This document shows, one piece after another, positions 8,189 through 17,173 of a stretch of 50,100 bases of DNA (positions are counted from its first letter, which is position 1; each line of letters starts with the position of its first letter). The stretch is from positions 1 to 50,100 of the forward strand of contig CALHFG010000056.1 in assembly GCA_938029215.1 (NCBI GenBank), in the 5' to 3' direction. The position numbers were made by a program, and so were the translations under genes. This stretch comes from an uncultured Acidimicrobiales bacterium (GTDB lineage Bacteria; Actinomycetota; Acidimicrobiia; Acidimicrobiales; SZUA-35). Below the pieces are notes generated by a model that was not told the DNA's origin, did not search any database, and was given only the letters and a program-made list of their open reading frames with translations.

Positions 8189-11100
8189 CTAGCTGCCGAT
8201 GCAGTGGGCGCCAAACAGAACCCTGAGATCGGCGTACAGTCCGTTACCGCCATTGACCGTGTACGCATCGCTGAGCCGGATCAGTTTGGGCGTTCCCAGA
8301 TCGATCACGATCGGACTCTTTCCGGGGTGATCTGACAAACAAGCCTTGAGGTCAGCAACCGCCGCATCGGAGAGCTGATCGGGGCGCACGGTAAGGGTAA
8401 TCGGCTTCTCGGCAGCCAAAGCGTCGGCGTCGACCACCTCAACCGCCGACACCATCAGCTTGGGCTCGTCGTCGCGTCGGCTCACGCGACCGCGGAAGAT
8501 AACGATTCGATCGTCTTCGAGCAGATGGCCGTAGTCGGTCATGGTTCGCGGAAAGACCATGGTCTCGATACTGGAGGAAAGGTCCTCAAGAACGAGCACC
8601 GCCATCAACTCGCCCTTCTTGGTCCACTTTTTCACCAGACCTGAGATCACACCACCTACCGCTACCTGGGTGCCGTCGTCTAGTTCAGCCAGCCCACCAA
8701 TGGTTATAGACGCTCGCGCTTGCAAGGCACTTTCGACTCCCATGAGCGGATGGTCGCTGACGTACAGCCCCAACATCTCCTTCTCCAGTTTGAGCCTTTC
8801 GCTCTTGTCGAAATAGGCCTCGGGAATGCGCGGGCGATCATCGTAGGCGTCGGCGCTGTCTTCCATCGCTCCGAAGAGGGTCTGGACACCCATGTCTTCT
8901 TCCTTGCGGCGTTGAATTGTTTTGGCGATGAACTCGTCGTGAATCTCCACGAGTCCCCGCCGGGGGTGTCCGAGCGAGTCGAATGCGCCGGCCTTGATCA
9001 GAGACTCGATCGCTCGCTTGTTCAGTACCGACAGCTCAACGCGATCGCAGAAATCCTGGAACGACTCGAAGGGCCCATTCTCGTTCCGCTCCTCGACGAT
9101 CTTTTCAACAATTCCCTCGCCGACGTTCCGCACGCCCGAAAGACCGAACGTGATGGCGTTAATTTGACGTCCGTTGACCTCGATGCCCTGGTCGTCCGGA
9201 ATAGAGCCGAAGTCAACATTGGAGCGATTGATATCGGGCACCAGAACGTTCAGGCCCATCTGACGGCAATCGTTCAGGAAGACGGCCGCGGTCTCAAGCT
9301 TGTTCTTTACCGAGGTGAGCAATGCCGCCAGGTACTCGGTCGGGTAGTTCGCCTTTAGATAGGCGGTCTGGTAGGCCACCAGTCCGTAGCCGTAGGAGTG
9401 GCTCTTGTTGAAGGCGTAGTCGGCAAAGCCTTCAATAACGTCGAACTTGTCCTTGCCAAACTGCTCGCCGTACTCGTTTTCGATGCAACCCTCGATGAAC
9501 TTCTGGCGCTCAAGGGCCATGAGTTCGCGCTTCTTCTTGCCGGCAGCCTTCCGCAGATTGTCGGCCTCGGCCAGGGTGTAGCCAGCAAACCGCTGACTGA
9601 ACCGCATCATCTGCTCCTGATAGATCATCAGGCCATAGGTGTCGCCAAGAATTTCCGCTTCGTCGTCGTGGTCGTAGGTGATCTCTTGCTTTTTGTTCTT
9701 ACGGTCCGCGTAATCCGTGTGCATGTTCTTCGCCATTGGGCCCGGGCGATACAGCGCCACCAACGCAGCGACGTCTTCGAACTCGGTTGGACCCATGCGG
9801 CGGATCAACGCCCTCATCGGCGGAGATTCAAGTTGAAACACGCCAATGGTGTCGCCCCGTTGCAGCAGCTCGTAGGTGGGTCCGTCAGCCAGGTCGACCT
9901 CGTCGATATCGACGTCGATGTCGTGAACCTGCTTGATGAGCTCGAGCGAATCGGCGATGACGTCCAGGTTTCGAAGGCCCAGGAAGTCCATCTTCAACAG
10001 CCCGAGCTCTTCGACCCCGTGCATCTCGTACTGCGTGACGACGGGAGATTCCTCGATCGTCAGACCCTTCACCGGCTTGCGCTGGATCGGCATGTATTCG
10101 GTGAGCGGATCTTTCGTAATAACCACTGCTGCCGCGTGGATGCCGTCGGAGCGGCGAAGCCCTTCGAGACCCTTAGCTACCTCAACCACTGCGGCGACGT
10201 CGGCATCGGTCGCCACCATCTCACGAAGTTCCTTGGCCATGCCAAAGCCGTCTTTGTACTTCTCTGATTCTTCAAAGCAGTACTTCAGCGGTGTGTCCCG
10301 ACCCATGATGAGCGGGGGCATCGCCTTGGCGACCCTGTCGCCGACCGCATACGGGTAACCCAAAACCCGAGCCGCGTCACGCACGGCGGCTCGAGCCTTG
10401 ATTTGAGAAAAGGTCACGATCTGAGCCACGTGGTCTCGGCCGTATCGCTCGGCGCAATACCGGATCATTTCATCGCGATACCGAGTGTCGAAGTCCATGT
10501 CGATATCGGGCATCGAGATACGCGACGGGTTGAGGAATCGCTCGAACAGCAGGTCGTATTTGATCGGATCAAGGTCAGTGATCCATAGGCAGTACGCCAC
10601 GGCGCAACCGGCCGCCGAGCCACGGCCCGGGCCGACGCGGATGTTCAGGTTTCGAGCATGAGCAATGAGGTCCCAGGTGATAAGGAAGTAGGACGAAAAG
10701 CCCATGTTCTTGATGACGTTGAGCTCGAATGCGATGCGCTCGACGGCTTCATCGGGCAACTGCTGACCCCAGCGTTTCCGGGCCCCCTCAAAGGTGAGGT
10801 GCTCGAGGTAGTCATCGGCCCCTTGGAAACCCTCTGGGATGGGGAAGTCAGGGAGCAGCGGCTTGCCAAATTCGATTTCTACGTTGCACCTTTCGGCGAT
10901 CCAGAGGGTGTTGTCACACGCCTCTGGAAGTTCACGCCATTCATACCGCATCTCCTCCGCGGTCTTGAGGTAGTGCTGATCTCCGCTGAACTTGAATCGG
11001 TCGGGGTCGCTCATGAGCGAACCGGTTTGCACACACAACAGAGCGTCGTGGGCATCATGATCATGCTGATGCGTGTAGTGGCTGTCGTTGGTGACGATGA

Positions 11101-11752
11101 TCGGCGCCTTTATCTTGCGAGCGATCTCGATCAGCTGCGGGTTCGTCGCTTGTTGTTCGGGGATCCCATGGTCCTGCAGCTCAATGAACATGTTGTCTCG
11201 GCCGAAGATGTCCTGCATCCGGGCCGCCTTTTCCAGGGCCGCTTGCTCATTGCCTTGCATCAGAGCCTGCAGCACCTGACCACCAAGACATCCCGTGGTG
11301 ACAATCACCCCTTCGCTGTGGTCACTCATCACCTCCCAATCGACCCGAGGTTTGTAGTAGTAGCCCTCCATGAAAGCCCGTGATGCGAGCTGGATCAGAT
11401 TCTTGTAGCCGGTGTCATTCTCGGCCAGAGCTGTGAGGTGGTAGTAGAGCTTCTTGCCGCCATCGGTACTGCCGCCGGAATCATCGTGCTTTCCTCGGCG
11501 ACTCGGCCGCTCGTGACGGGAGTCTTCAGCCTGATAGAGCTCGCAACCGATGATCGGCTTGATGTCGTGGGAGCGGCACGCCTTGTAGAAGTCGAGAACG
11601 CCATACATGTTGCCGTGATCGGTGATTCCCAGCGCTGGCATGCCGTCGGCTGCAGCCTTGGCGACCATCTCGTCGAGGCGCGCCGCCCCGTCCAACATGG
11701 AGTACTCGGTGTGCACATGAAGATGGGTGAACGACGATCCCGCTGAGCTCAT
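8189..11752 (-). CDS. dnaE: DNA polymerase III alpha subunit
   Basis: A 1187-residue replicative polymerase, the normal DnaE1 size. The N-terminal PHP domain begins with FTHLHVHTEYSMLDG and ALGITDHGNMYG, keeping the His residues of a possible metal-dependent proofreading site. The catalytic palm has RVGPGRGSAAGC and, near residue 415-422, PDIDMDFD with the metal-binding Asp residues. A helix-hairpin-helix region (FGLSGVRNVGEGIVEKIV) and a C-terminal OB-fold (VAVGGVISGLVKKWTKKG, then ETMVFPRTM) follow. It is the chromosomal replication polymerase that works with the sliding clamp. Start ATG 11752 has AAAGGGG about 11 bases upstream. It sits in the same neighbourhood as lspA and rluD, an arrangement I recall from other actinobacteria. 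Confidence 0.97.
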   Translation of the reverse strand: MSSAGSSFTHLHVHTEYSMLDGAARLDEMVAKAAADGMPALGITDHGNMYGVLDFYKACRSHDIKPIIGCELYQAEDSRHERPSRRGKHDDSGGSTDGGKKLYYHLTALAENDTGYKNLIQLASRAFMEGYYYKPRVDWEVMSDHSEGVIVTTGCLGGQVLQALMQGNEQAALEKAARMQDIFGRDNMFIELQDHGIPEQQATNPQLIEIARKIKAPIIVTNDSHYTHQHDHDAHDALLCVQTGSLMSDPDRFKFSGDQHYLKTAEEMRYEWRELPEACDNTLWIAERCNVEIEFGKPLLPDFPIPEGFQGADDYLEHLTFEGARKRWGQQLPDEAVERIAFELNVIKNMGFSSYFLITWDLIAHARNLNIRVGPGRGSAAGCAVAYCLWITDLDPIKYDLLFERFLNPSRISMPDIDMDFDTRYRDEMIRYCAERYGRDHVAQIVTFSQIKARAAVRDAARVLGYPYAVGDRVAKAMPPLIMGRDTPLKYCFEESEKYKDGFGMAKELREMVATDADVAAVVEVAKGLEGLRRSDGIHAAAVVITKDPLTEYMPIQRKPVKGLTIEESPVVTQYEMHGVEELGLLKMDFLGLRNLDVIADSLELIKQVHDIDVDIDEVDLADGPTYELLQRGDTIGVFQLESPPMRALIRRMGPTEFEDVAALVALYRPGPMAKNMHTDYADRKNKKQEITYDHDDEAEILGDTYGLMIYQEQMMRFSQRFAGYTLAEADNLRKAAGKKKRELMALERQKFIEGCIENEYGEQFGKDKFDVIEGFADYAFNKSHSYGYGLVAYQTAYLKANYPTEYLAALLTSVKNKLETAAVFLNDCRQMGLNVLVPDINRSNVDFGSIPDDQGIEVNGRQINAITFGLSGVRNVGEGIVEKIVEERNENGPFESFQDFCDRVELSVLNKRAIESLIKAGAFDSLGHPRRGLVEIHDEFIAKTIQRRKEEDMGVQTLFGAMEDSADAYDDRPRIPEAYFDKSERLKLEKEMLGLYVSDHPLMGVESALQARASITIGGLAELDDGTQVAVGGVISGLVKKWTKKGELMAVLVLEDLSSSIETMVFPRTMTDYGHLLEDDRIVIFRGRVSRRDDEPKLMVSAVEVVDADALAAEKPITLTVRPDQLSDAAVADLKACLSDHPGKSPIVIDLGTPKLIRLSDAYTVNGGNGLYADLRVLFGAHCIGS

Positions 11753-11953
11753 GGTGAAGAGCGCCCCTTTCCGCTGAAGTGAGGCTATCTAAACTACGTC
11801 CCTGTCGTTTGACGAAACAACCGCGCCAAGTGAATGTGCCGCCACTCCCCAACCATTGCGAGGTCCGCTCGCCATCTGCGAAGGTGCAACCATGGGTACT
11901 CCCAGTTTCGCCGACGACGAGAGGAAGGTCCGTTCTATTTCGCGCCAACCGTC

Positions 11954-11967
11954 CGATCATATGATCG
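11954..11967. promoter_or_regulatory. perfect 14-bp palindrome upstream of a small unknown gene
   Basis: CGATCATATGATCG reads identically on both strands, 12 bp before the GTG at 11980 and about 200 bp upstream of dnaE. It is a candidate operator for a dimeric regulator; no family signature is evident. Confidence 0.35.
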
Positions 11968-11979
11968 AGCACCCCTGAG

Positions 11980-12267
11980 GTGGGTCGAGTCAATCGACAC
12001 GGCTGGATCGTGCTGCACAGCATTGCCTCCCTCGACGGTCAGTGGTGTGTCGACTTGTTCCAATGGCCCGCGGGAGCCTTCGGGTTCGAACACTTTCGAG
12101 CCGATCCTGAAGATGGCGGCGGCTGGACCCCTGTGGGAGGATTCTCGAGCACCCGCTTTGCGACCACAGCAGATGCAGCGCTGCGATGCCGCCAGCAGAT
12201 CCCGTGGGTCACGACCGAACCATCGGCCGGTCGGTCTCTTGACCGCTGGCTAGAGCCCGGTGACTAA
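11980..12267 (+). CDS. small protein of unknown function
   Basis: A 95-residue reading frame beginning at GTG 11980 with GGTGG-type purines just upstream (a CCTGAGGTGG run). It is Trp-rich (WIVL, WCVDLFQW, GGGWTP, PWVTT, RWLEPG) and has a mixed polar/hydrophobic composition expected of a folded protein, ending 18 bp inside the convergent MOSC gene. No family is recognised. It fills the space between divergent dnaE and convergent MOSC genes. Reality as a gene is likely from composition but not proven; another overlapping frame in the same region (11834-12253) looks less protein-like. Confidence 0.5.
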   Translation: MGRVNRHGWIVLHSIASLDGQWCVDLFQWPAGAFGFEHFRADPEDGGGWTPVGGFSSTRFATTADAALRCRQQIPWVTTEPSAGRSLDRWLEPGD

Positions 12268-12690
12268 GTCACCCACTGCGACCTCACCTCCGGACACCAC
12301 CGACGCCGAGATTCCAGCTCGATTCTTCAACGCCACCTGAGCCCCAACTCCGAAGAAGTCATCCATCAGATTGCAGGGAGCACAGTCGCGCCATACCTCA
12401 AACTCCGCATCGCCGATGCGAAATCGGGTTCCATGCGTACGAGGCAGCGACGGGAGATCAACCACAATATTTCTTCGAGTTGCGACGCCGTCGATCGTCT
12501 CGACTCCATGTTCGGCCGCCGCCTTGCCCAACTCGCCTGTGCACACGATCGTAACTGCGCGCCGATTTCCGGCGTGCCGATCGCCTTCGAGACCGACGCC
12601 CTCGACGGCGAAAACTGATTGATGATGAACCAGGTCCGCTCCGTAGGCGGGTGCCGTAGTAATGGCAAGAACCGTTCCAGAAGAGGTCAT
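12250..12690 (-). CDS. MOSC domain-containing protein
   Basis: A 146-residue stand-alone MOSC domain. Diagnostic segments are VEGVGLEGDRHAG, the RRNIVVDLP strand, and RDCAPCNLMDDFFG with the Cys corresponding to the conserved sulfur-carrier Cys of the family, then a C-terminal GEVAVGD. MOSC proteins bind molybdenum cofactor or carry sulfur to metal-sulfur centres; stand-alone versions are often linked to detoxification or cofactor sulfuration. No other cofactor gene is near. Start ATG 12690 puts the first beta-strand (TVLAITTAP) at the N-terminus. It is divergent from the HAD gene with a 73-bp intergenic region. Confidence 0.88.
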   Translation of the reverse strand: MTSSGTVLAITTAPAYGADLVHHQSVFAVEGVGLEGDRHAGNRRAVTIVCTGELGKAAAEHGVETIDGVATRRNIVVDLPSLPRTHGTRFRIGDAEFEVWRDCAPCNLMDDFFGVGAQVALKNRAGISASVVSGGEVAVGDLVTGL

Positions 12691-12763
12691 GATCTCACGC
12701 TAGTTCGTCCCGGTGTGGCCCAAGCGAATCGCATCGACCAGCGAGGCGAGCGATACTTCAGCT

Positions 12764-13420
12764 ATGCCCGTCGTCTTTGATATCAACGAAACAACGCTTG
12801 ATCTCGCGCCCGTTCGATCAGCTGTCGAGGGTCTAGTCGGCCCAGAAGGCGGCTTCGTCGTGTGGTTTCAGAAGCTCCTACAGCTCTCGATGGCAACGAC
12901 CGCTACGGGCAGTTATCTCGACTTCAGCCAGTTGGCAGCTTCGGCTCTCAACGCAGTCGCCGCCACGTCGGGGCGGAGCTTGCCCCAGAACGCCATGGGC
13001 GAGATCGGGGCGGCGTTCAGCGAACTGCGGGCCTACCCCGACGTTGTCGAAGGCCTGACGACACTGCGAGACGCGGGCTGGACCACGATCGCCCTCACAA
13101 ACAGCGCTCCTGCCGCCGTGACCAGTCAGCTCGAACAAGCCGGTCTCACCTCACTTTTCCACGACATCGTTTCGGTGGAGGTGGTCCGGACCTACAAGCC
13201 CGCCGCTGCTCCGTACCGACATGTCGCCGAGCTGCTCGACAAGGAGCCCGAACAGCTGTGGATGGTGGCCTGCCACGATTGGGACCTGGCTGGCGCCCGT
13301 GCGGTGGGCTACAACACAGCGTTCATCCAGCGACCAGGTATGAGCTACGCCAGTTGCTATGAGCCTGCCGACATTTCCGTTAGCGACTTCGTTGCCCTGT
13401 CCCGGCAGCTCATGACCTGA
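12764..13420 (+). CDS. haloacid dehalogenase type II (HAD superfamily)
   Basis: A 218-residue HAD hydrolase. Motif I is VFDINETTLD with the nucleophile Asp6, in the DxNET form found in many type II dehalogenase-like proteins. Motif II is ALTNSAP, the conserved Lys is in TYKPAAAPY, and motif III is ACHDWDLAGARAVGYNTAFI. Members cleave 2-haloacids or phosphoesters in the cytoplasm; the sequence does not decide which. The start is placed at ATG 12764, right before motif I; a GTG at 12713 would add 17 unconserved residues. The stop is one base before the start of the histidine kinase gene (TGACATG), so the two are probably cotranscribed. Confidence 0.85.
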   Translation: MPVVFDINETTLDLAPVRSAVEGLVGPEGGFVVWFQKLLQLSMATTATGSYLDFSQLAASALNAVAATSGRSLPQNAMGEIGAAFSELRAYPDVVEGLTTLRDAGWTTIALTNSAPAAVTSQLEQAGLTSLFHDIVSVEVVRTYKPAAAPYRHVAELLDKEPEQLWMVACHDWDLAGARAVGYNTAFIQRPGMSYASCYEPADISVSDFVALSRQLMT

Positions 13421-13421
13421 C

Positions 13422-14594
13422 ATGTCCGGCGCCACCTACCGCTTTGACGAAGCCGAACGACTAGAAGTCGTCCGGAAGCTTGAGATCGCGGGGACCTCAT
13501 ATGACCCAGCGCTCTCGGCGCTCACCGAAGCCGCAGCTTCGATCTGCAACGTACCGACATCACTGGTGACGGTTCTCGACGACGCAACGCAGTGGTTCGT
13601 CGCTCAAGTAGGCATCGAATCGACAAGCACACCTCGCGAACATGCCTTTTGCGACGTGGCCATCCGCCAACCTGATGAGTTGTTCGAAGTCCCGGACACA
13701 CTGCTCGACCCAAGGTTCGTTTCCAACCCCCTGGTGACCGCAGATCCCCACATCCGTTTCTACGCCGGGGTGCCGATCCGCCCCCTCGACAACCACGCAG
13801 TGGGTACGCTCTGCCTGGTTTCCGACACGCCAAAGGACCTCAACGACTTCGAACGCAACGCCCTGAGACGTCTTGGCCTGGTTGCTGAGCAGCTGTTTCG
13901 TCTTCGCATCGAAGCCCAGTCCGAACATCGGCTTCGGGTTTCTGCCATCGATGGTCTGGCCCACGACTTAGGCGCTCCGTTGGCATCGATCCGATTGACC
14001 GCCGAATCGTTAGCGACACAGTCGATCGGCGGGCTCGCACAGCGTCAGGTTGAGCAGCTCGCGATCTTCGCCAAGTCGGCCGAGGCGCTGGTACGAGAGC
14101 TCCGATCGGTCGGCGATCCCATGACGGGACCATCTGCTAGTACCGACATCGTCGACCTCGACGTTCTCGTGAACGAAGTAGTCGCCACGCTGGGGACCCC
14201 AGAGCGAGTCAGCACCAACGTGCTCCCCATCCGCTGCCGAATCGACCCCTGGGTCGTGATCAGGTCGCTGTCGAACCTGATCAATAATGCGCTCTTGCAC
14301 ACAGAACCCGATTCTCAGGTGGTCGTTCACTCTCAAGCGAAGCAGGGCGATTTGCTTCTGACGGTCCAAGACGACGGCCCCGGGCTCCCTCCCGAGGTCG
14401 ACCTCCATATCCGGACCTACGGCAACACCGAACACATTCCACCAATCCCCGAGCTCGGCCTCGGAATCATTGTTGCCCACTCGCTCGCTCGCACCTACGG
14501 GGGCTCGCTACGCCTGGAGTCGCGTCGTGGAACCGGGACTCGGCTCACCATCGAGCTCCCTGGTGTCGTGCTTACCGAACCCGCCGCGGGATGA
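13422..14594 (+). CDS. GAF domain sensor histidine kinase
   Basis: A 390-residue soluble kinase with no membrane segment. Residues about 25-155 form a GAF-like sensor with the characteristic HAFCDVAI and FYAGVPIRPLDNHAVGTLCL strands. The phosphoacceptor His181 is in GLAHDLGAPLASI. The ATPase domain shows the N box SLSNLINNALLH, G1 QDDGPGLP, G2 ELGLGIIVAHSL and GTGTRLTIELP. The cytoplasmic GAF domain suggests an internal signal such as a small ligand or redox state. It follows the HAD gene with a one-base gap and converges on a LuxR response regulator, overlapping its 3' end by 23 bp; the pair is presumably one two-component system. Confidence 0.92.
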   Translation: MSGATYRFDEAERLEVVRKLEIAGTSYDPALSALTEAAASICNVPTSLVTVLDDATQWFVAQVGIESTSTPREHAFCDVAIRQPDELFEVPDTLLDPRFVSNPLVTADPHIRFYAGVPIRPLDNHAVGTLCLVSDTPKDLNDFERNALRRLGLVAEQLFRLRIEAQSEHRLRVSAIDGLAHDLGAPLASIRLTAESLATQSIGGLAQRQVEQLAIFAKSAEALVRELRSVGDPMTGPSASTDIVDLDVLVNEVVATLGTPERVSTNVLPIRCRIDPWVVIRSLSNLINNALLHTEPDSQVVVHSQAKQGDLLLTVQDDGPGLPPEVDLHIRTYGNTEHIPPIPELGLGIIVAHSLARTYGGSLRLESRRGTGTRLTIELPGVVLTEPAAG

Positions 14595-15186
14595 CGAGAT
14601 AGCCCGATCGAATCGCGTTGGTGACGGCCTCAAGCTGGGACCCAGCCCTCATGTGCCGCATCACGTCTTTCACATGACCGCTGGCGGTGTGAATGCTGAT
14701 AAACAACCGGTCCGCAATCTCTCGAGGATCGAGCCCATCCCCCATGAGGGCAAGCACCTCTCGTTGCCGGGCGGAAAGCGAGACCACATCGTCGGGCGCC
14801 ATCGTGGCTGCAGCAGTATCTCCTGCGGCAAGACCATGCAGAGCATCGAGGACTTCGTCCAGAGGCGATTCCTTGGCCAGCACGACATCGATCCCTGCTT
14901 CTCGGGCTCGGCGAGCCAGGTCGGGCGACGCGTGCGCGGTCAACATCATGAACGCCCCGTCAAACCCGTGTTCTCGTACTACCGCGGCGCTCGAGATCCC
15001 GTCAGGTCCGATCAATTGGTAGTCGAGCACAACGATGTCAACCGCGCCATTGGCCAGGACCGGCTGGAGCGCCTCGACAGTCGACGCCGATCCGATGCAT
15101 CGAAACTGTCCAGTAGCTTCTAGCGCCATCGACAGAGCTTCGGAGAAAGACCGGTGGTCCTCCAATATCGCTATCTGAACTGGCAC
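14572..15186 (-). CDS. LuxR/NarL family response regulator
   Basis: A 204-residue two-domain regulator. The receiver domain has the acidic pair Glu9-Asp10 (IAILEDHRSF), phosphoacceptor Asp55 in VVLDYQLIGPDG, LTAHASPD with the switch Thr, and LAKES with the conserved Lys. A short linker leads to the LuxR helix-turn-helix: LSARQREVLALMGDGLDPRE, IADRLFISIHTASGHVKDVM. The domain order and spacing fit NarL-type DNA-binding regulators. It is convergent with the GAF histidine kinase, with a 23-bp tail-to-tail overlap, which makes it the likely cognate partner; their opposite orientation means separate promoters and possible antisense transcription at the overlap. Confidence 0.92.
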   Translation of the reverse strand: MPVQIAILEDHRSFSEALSMALEATGQFRCIGSASTVEALQPVLANGAVDIVVLDYQLIGPDGISSAAVVREHGFDGAFMMLTAHASPDLARRAREAGIDVVLAKESPLDEVLDALHGLAAGDTAAATMAPDDVVSLSARQREVLALMGDGLDPREIADRLFISIHTASGHVKDVMRHMRAGSQLEAVTNAIRSGYLVIPRRVR

Positions 15187-15239
15187 GGTCTGATCCTACG
15201 TCGTACGCGTGAACCGGTGGGGAACCGTTGGTTCGGCGG

Positions 15240-15282
15240 CGTGCTGTGCCACCCCCGGGAGTCCATCGAGTGACACAGCACG
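15240..15282. repeat. inverted repeat in the gap between response regulator and bpa
   Basis: Arms CGTGCTGTGCCAC (15240-15252) and GTGACACAGCACG (15270-15282) pair with one mismatch across a 17-nt loop. The repeat lies upstream of the response-regulator... bpa pair's shared gap: about 54 bp upstream of the regulator start and 100 bp beyond the end of the upstream-lying minus-strand bpa gene. No T-run follows on either strand, so it may be an operator or a terminator without a U-tail. Confidence 0.4.
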
Positions 15283-15387
15283 CATCTCCCCCAAATGCGG
15301 CATCAACGAGGGGAGCTTTCCGCCGGGTTTACTCTGGCATAAGAGGCGACAATCGTCACCCACCCATTTGGACTGTTGTCGCGAGTA

Positions 15388-15879
15388 CTACAGGTAGGTC
15401 CCGGTAGGAGGCTGGCCGGCCTGGGGCAGGGCCTGTTGTTGCTGTTGCATCTGTTCGAGCTGTTGCCGGGCCGCCATTTGCTGGGCAAACAACGTGGCCT
15501 GGATCCCGTGGAACAGTCCTTCAAGCCAGCCGACCAACTGGGCCTGAGCAATACGAAGTTCTGAGTCGGACGGAACCTCGTCTTCGCCGAAAGGCAAGGC
15601 GAGCGAATTCAGTTCATCGGTGAGGTCCGGCGACAACGCCTCGCCCAGCTCGGTGATCGAGGTCTCATAAATGTCCTTCAGTCGATTCCTACCGGCCTCA
15701 TCCATCGGGGTGTTGCGCACCTCTTCAAGCAACTGCTTGATCATCGACCCGATCCGCATCACCTTGGCCGGCTCGGAAATTGAGTTCCGAGCTTCGGGGG
15801 TTTCGTCCGGGGCGACCACCTCGGGAGCGTCAATAACGTCGGGGGGATCGATTACTTCGGGCGTTTCGGCGTCACTCAT
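15388..15879 (-). CDS. bpa: bacterial proteasome activator (Bpa/PafE, DUF2587)
   Basis: A 163-residue protein. Residues 1-35 are an acidic Pro/Val-rich leader. Residues about 37-145 form the conserved helical core, including RNTPMDEAGRNRLKDIYETS, ELNSLALPF, and ELRIAQAQLVGWLEGLFHGI followed by a Gln-rich helix. The extreme C-terminus GTYL is the family's version of the HbYX-like tail that docks into the 20S proteasome alpha ring (GQYL in the mycobacterial protein). The known role is ATP-independent gate opening, a dodecameric ring that feeds unfolded proteins into the proteasome. This implies a 20S proteasome elsewhere in the genome. Start ATG 15879; it ends about 200 bp before the response regulator on the same strand. 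Confidence 0.93.
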   Translation of the reverse strand: MSDAETPEVIDPPDVIDAPEVVAPDETPEARNSISEPAKVMRIGSMIKQLLEEVRNTPMDEAGRNRLKDIYETSITELGEALSPDLTDELNSLALPFGEDEVPSDSELRIAQAQLVGWLEGLFHGIQATLFAQQMAARQQLEQMQQQQQALPQAGQPPTGTYL

Positions 15880-15928
15880 ACCCGGCCATCGTACCCAGCT
15901 CAGCTAGTTCGATGCGTGGCGGGCAGCT

Positions 15929-17050
15929 TTATGCCTCGGCCCGCAGGAGAGGTACCACCATCTCCGCAGACGTCAACGAACCATGGCGGCCAATAAGTTC
16001 AAAGGGCCCACCGTCGGCCGGATCGAAGAACGAAATGGGTTCAAACGGACACAGCGCCACGTCGCCGAGACGATCCTGAACCCCACGTCGAATCACTGGC
16101 CCGAACCATTGTTCATCGATCATCTGTTGTTTGGTGAAGACCCATGACTGGTGGCCGTAGGCATCGGTTGCCGCAGCGGAGACGGCATCGATGTCTTCTT
16201 CCTCGCAGTGCAGCCAACGGAATCGACCCTCGCCGGATAATCCGGTAACCATTCCGGCGATGTCGTCGTTGAGATGCACCACGTTGTTGCCACAATCGAC
16301 CTGACCGTGATCGGCGGTCACGAGGACCTCGGTTCCTGATGGCACAGCCGCGATCAGATCGGCAACGAGGCGGTCCGCGAACGATACCTCCGAGTCGAAT
16401 ACCGACCCGAAGCCGTATTCGTGAGAGACCTTGTCCACGCCGTCGTAGTAGGCGTACACAAACTCTTCTCCCTCACGCAATAACCGTCCGACCTCGTGAA
16501 CCAGGGTCGCCATGGTGCGATAGCCCACCAGGCGGGCGCCACGAAGGTGAGCCGCACTGAATCCGGATCGACGAAAGTCGGCCTTTGAAACCAACGGCAC
16601 GTCATGACCTTGGAACGGGTCGTAGGGCTGCAGAACATCGGGCGGCATGTGCTTGCGTGCGTCGGGTGTCTCCGCCGAGCCCCACCGAAGTGTGTTCAAC
16701 ACCTCACCGTCGACCACCATTCGATAGCCGACGATGCCATGTTCTCCCGGTGTGAGACTGGTCGTGATCGACGTAAGGGCGGTTGCGGTGGTCGAAGGTG
16801 CCACGGTCGTGATGGGACCGCCACTCATCGCGTGAAGTGTGGGCGTTACGTGCTGTCGATCCTGAAGTTGTTCCCAACCCAATCCGTCAATCACGAACAA
16901 GACCCGCTGCTTGGTCGTTCCGATTTCGATCGGTAATTGACCGGTCCGATGACGTCCGGGAAGCAGGCAAGGGACGATGTCGGATACACACCCTCGCCCG
17001 AACGCCGGGAGCGTCGGCTGCGGTGCTGTAGATTTCGACGTTGAAGACAC
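15929..17050 (-). CDS. alkaline phosphatase superfamily protein (type I phosphodiesterase / nucleotide pyrophosphatase-like)
   Basis: The core begins LPAFGRGCVSDIVPCLL and continues VLFVIDGLGWEQL with the first metal-binding Asp. VAPSTTATALTSI supplies the nucleophile Thr/Ser of the family, GEHGIVGYRM is conserved, YYDGVDKVSHEYG gives Asp/His metal ligands, VTADHGQVD is the second metal site, and IGRHGSLTSAEMVVPLL ends the fold. These enzymes hydrolyse phosphodiesters or pyrophosphates. No signal peptide is evident. I place the start at GTG 17050; the frame stays open to 17155, but the extra 35 residues look like promoter DNA of the divergent Rrf2 gene read as protein. The start is therefore uncertain. 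It is followed by bpa on the same strand, 49 bp away. Confidence 0.82.
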   Translation of the reverse strand: MSSTSKSTAPQPTLPAFGRGCVSDIVPCLLPGRHRTGQLPIEIGTTKQRVLFVIDGLGWEQLQDRQHVTPTLHAMSGGPITTVAPSTTATALTSITTSLTPGEHGIVGYRMVVDGEVLNTLRWGSAETPDARKHMPPDVLQPYDPFQGHDVPLVSKADFRRSGFSAAHLRGARLVGYRTMATLVHEVGRLLREGEEFVYAYYDGVDKVSHEYGFGSVFDSEVSFADRLVADLIAAVPSGTEVLVTADHGQVDCGNNVVHLNDDIAGMVTGLSGEGRFRWLHCEEEDIDAVSAAATDAYGHQSWVFTKQQMIDEQWFGPVIRRGVQDRLGDVALCPFEPISFFDPADGGPFELIGRHGSLTSAEMVVPLLRAEA

Positions 17051-17173
17051 TAAGGGTGAAGGATACGCACCCGCTGTCCCGATGTGGTTCACCGCCCCCG
17101 AACCGTCCCGAAACCGACCCAGGTCCGACATCTCGCAACGGCGGAGCGGATCCAACCCGGGTAGTGTTTCCGT

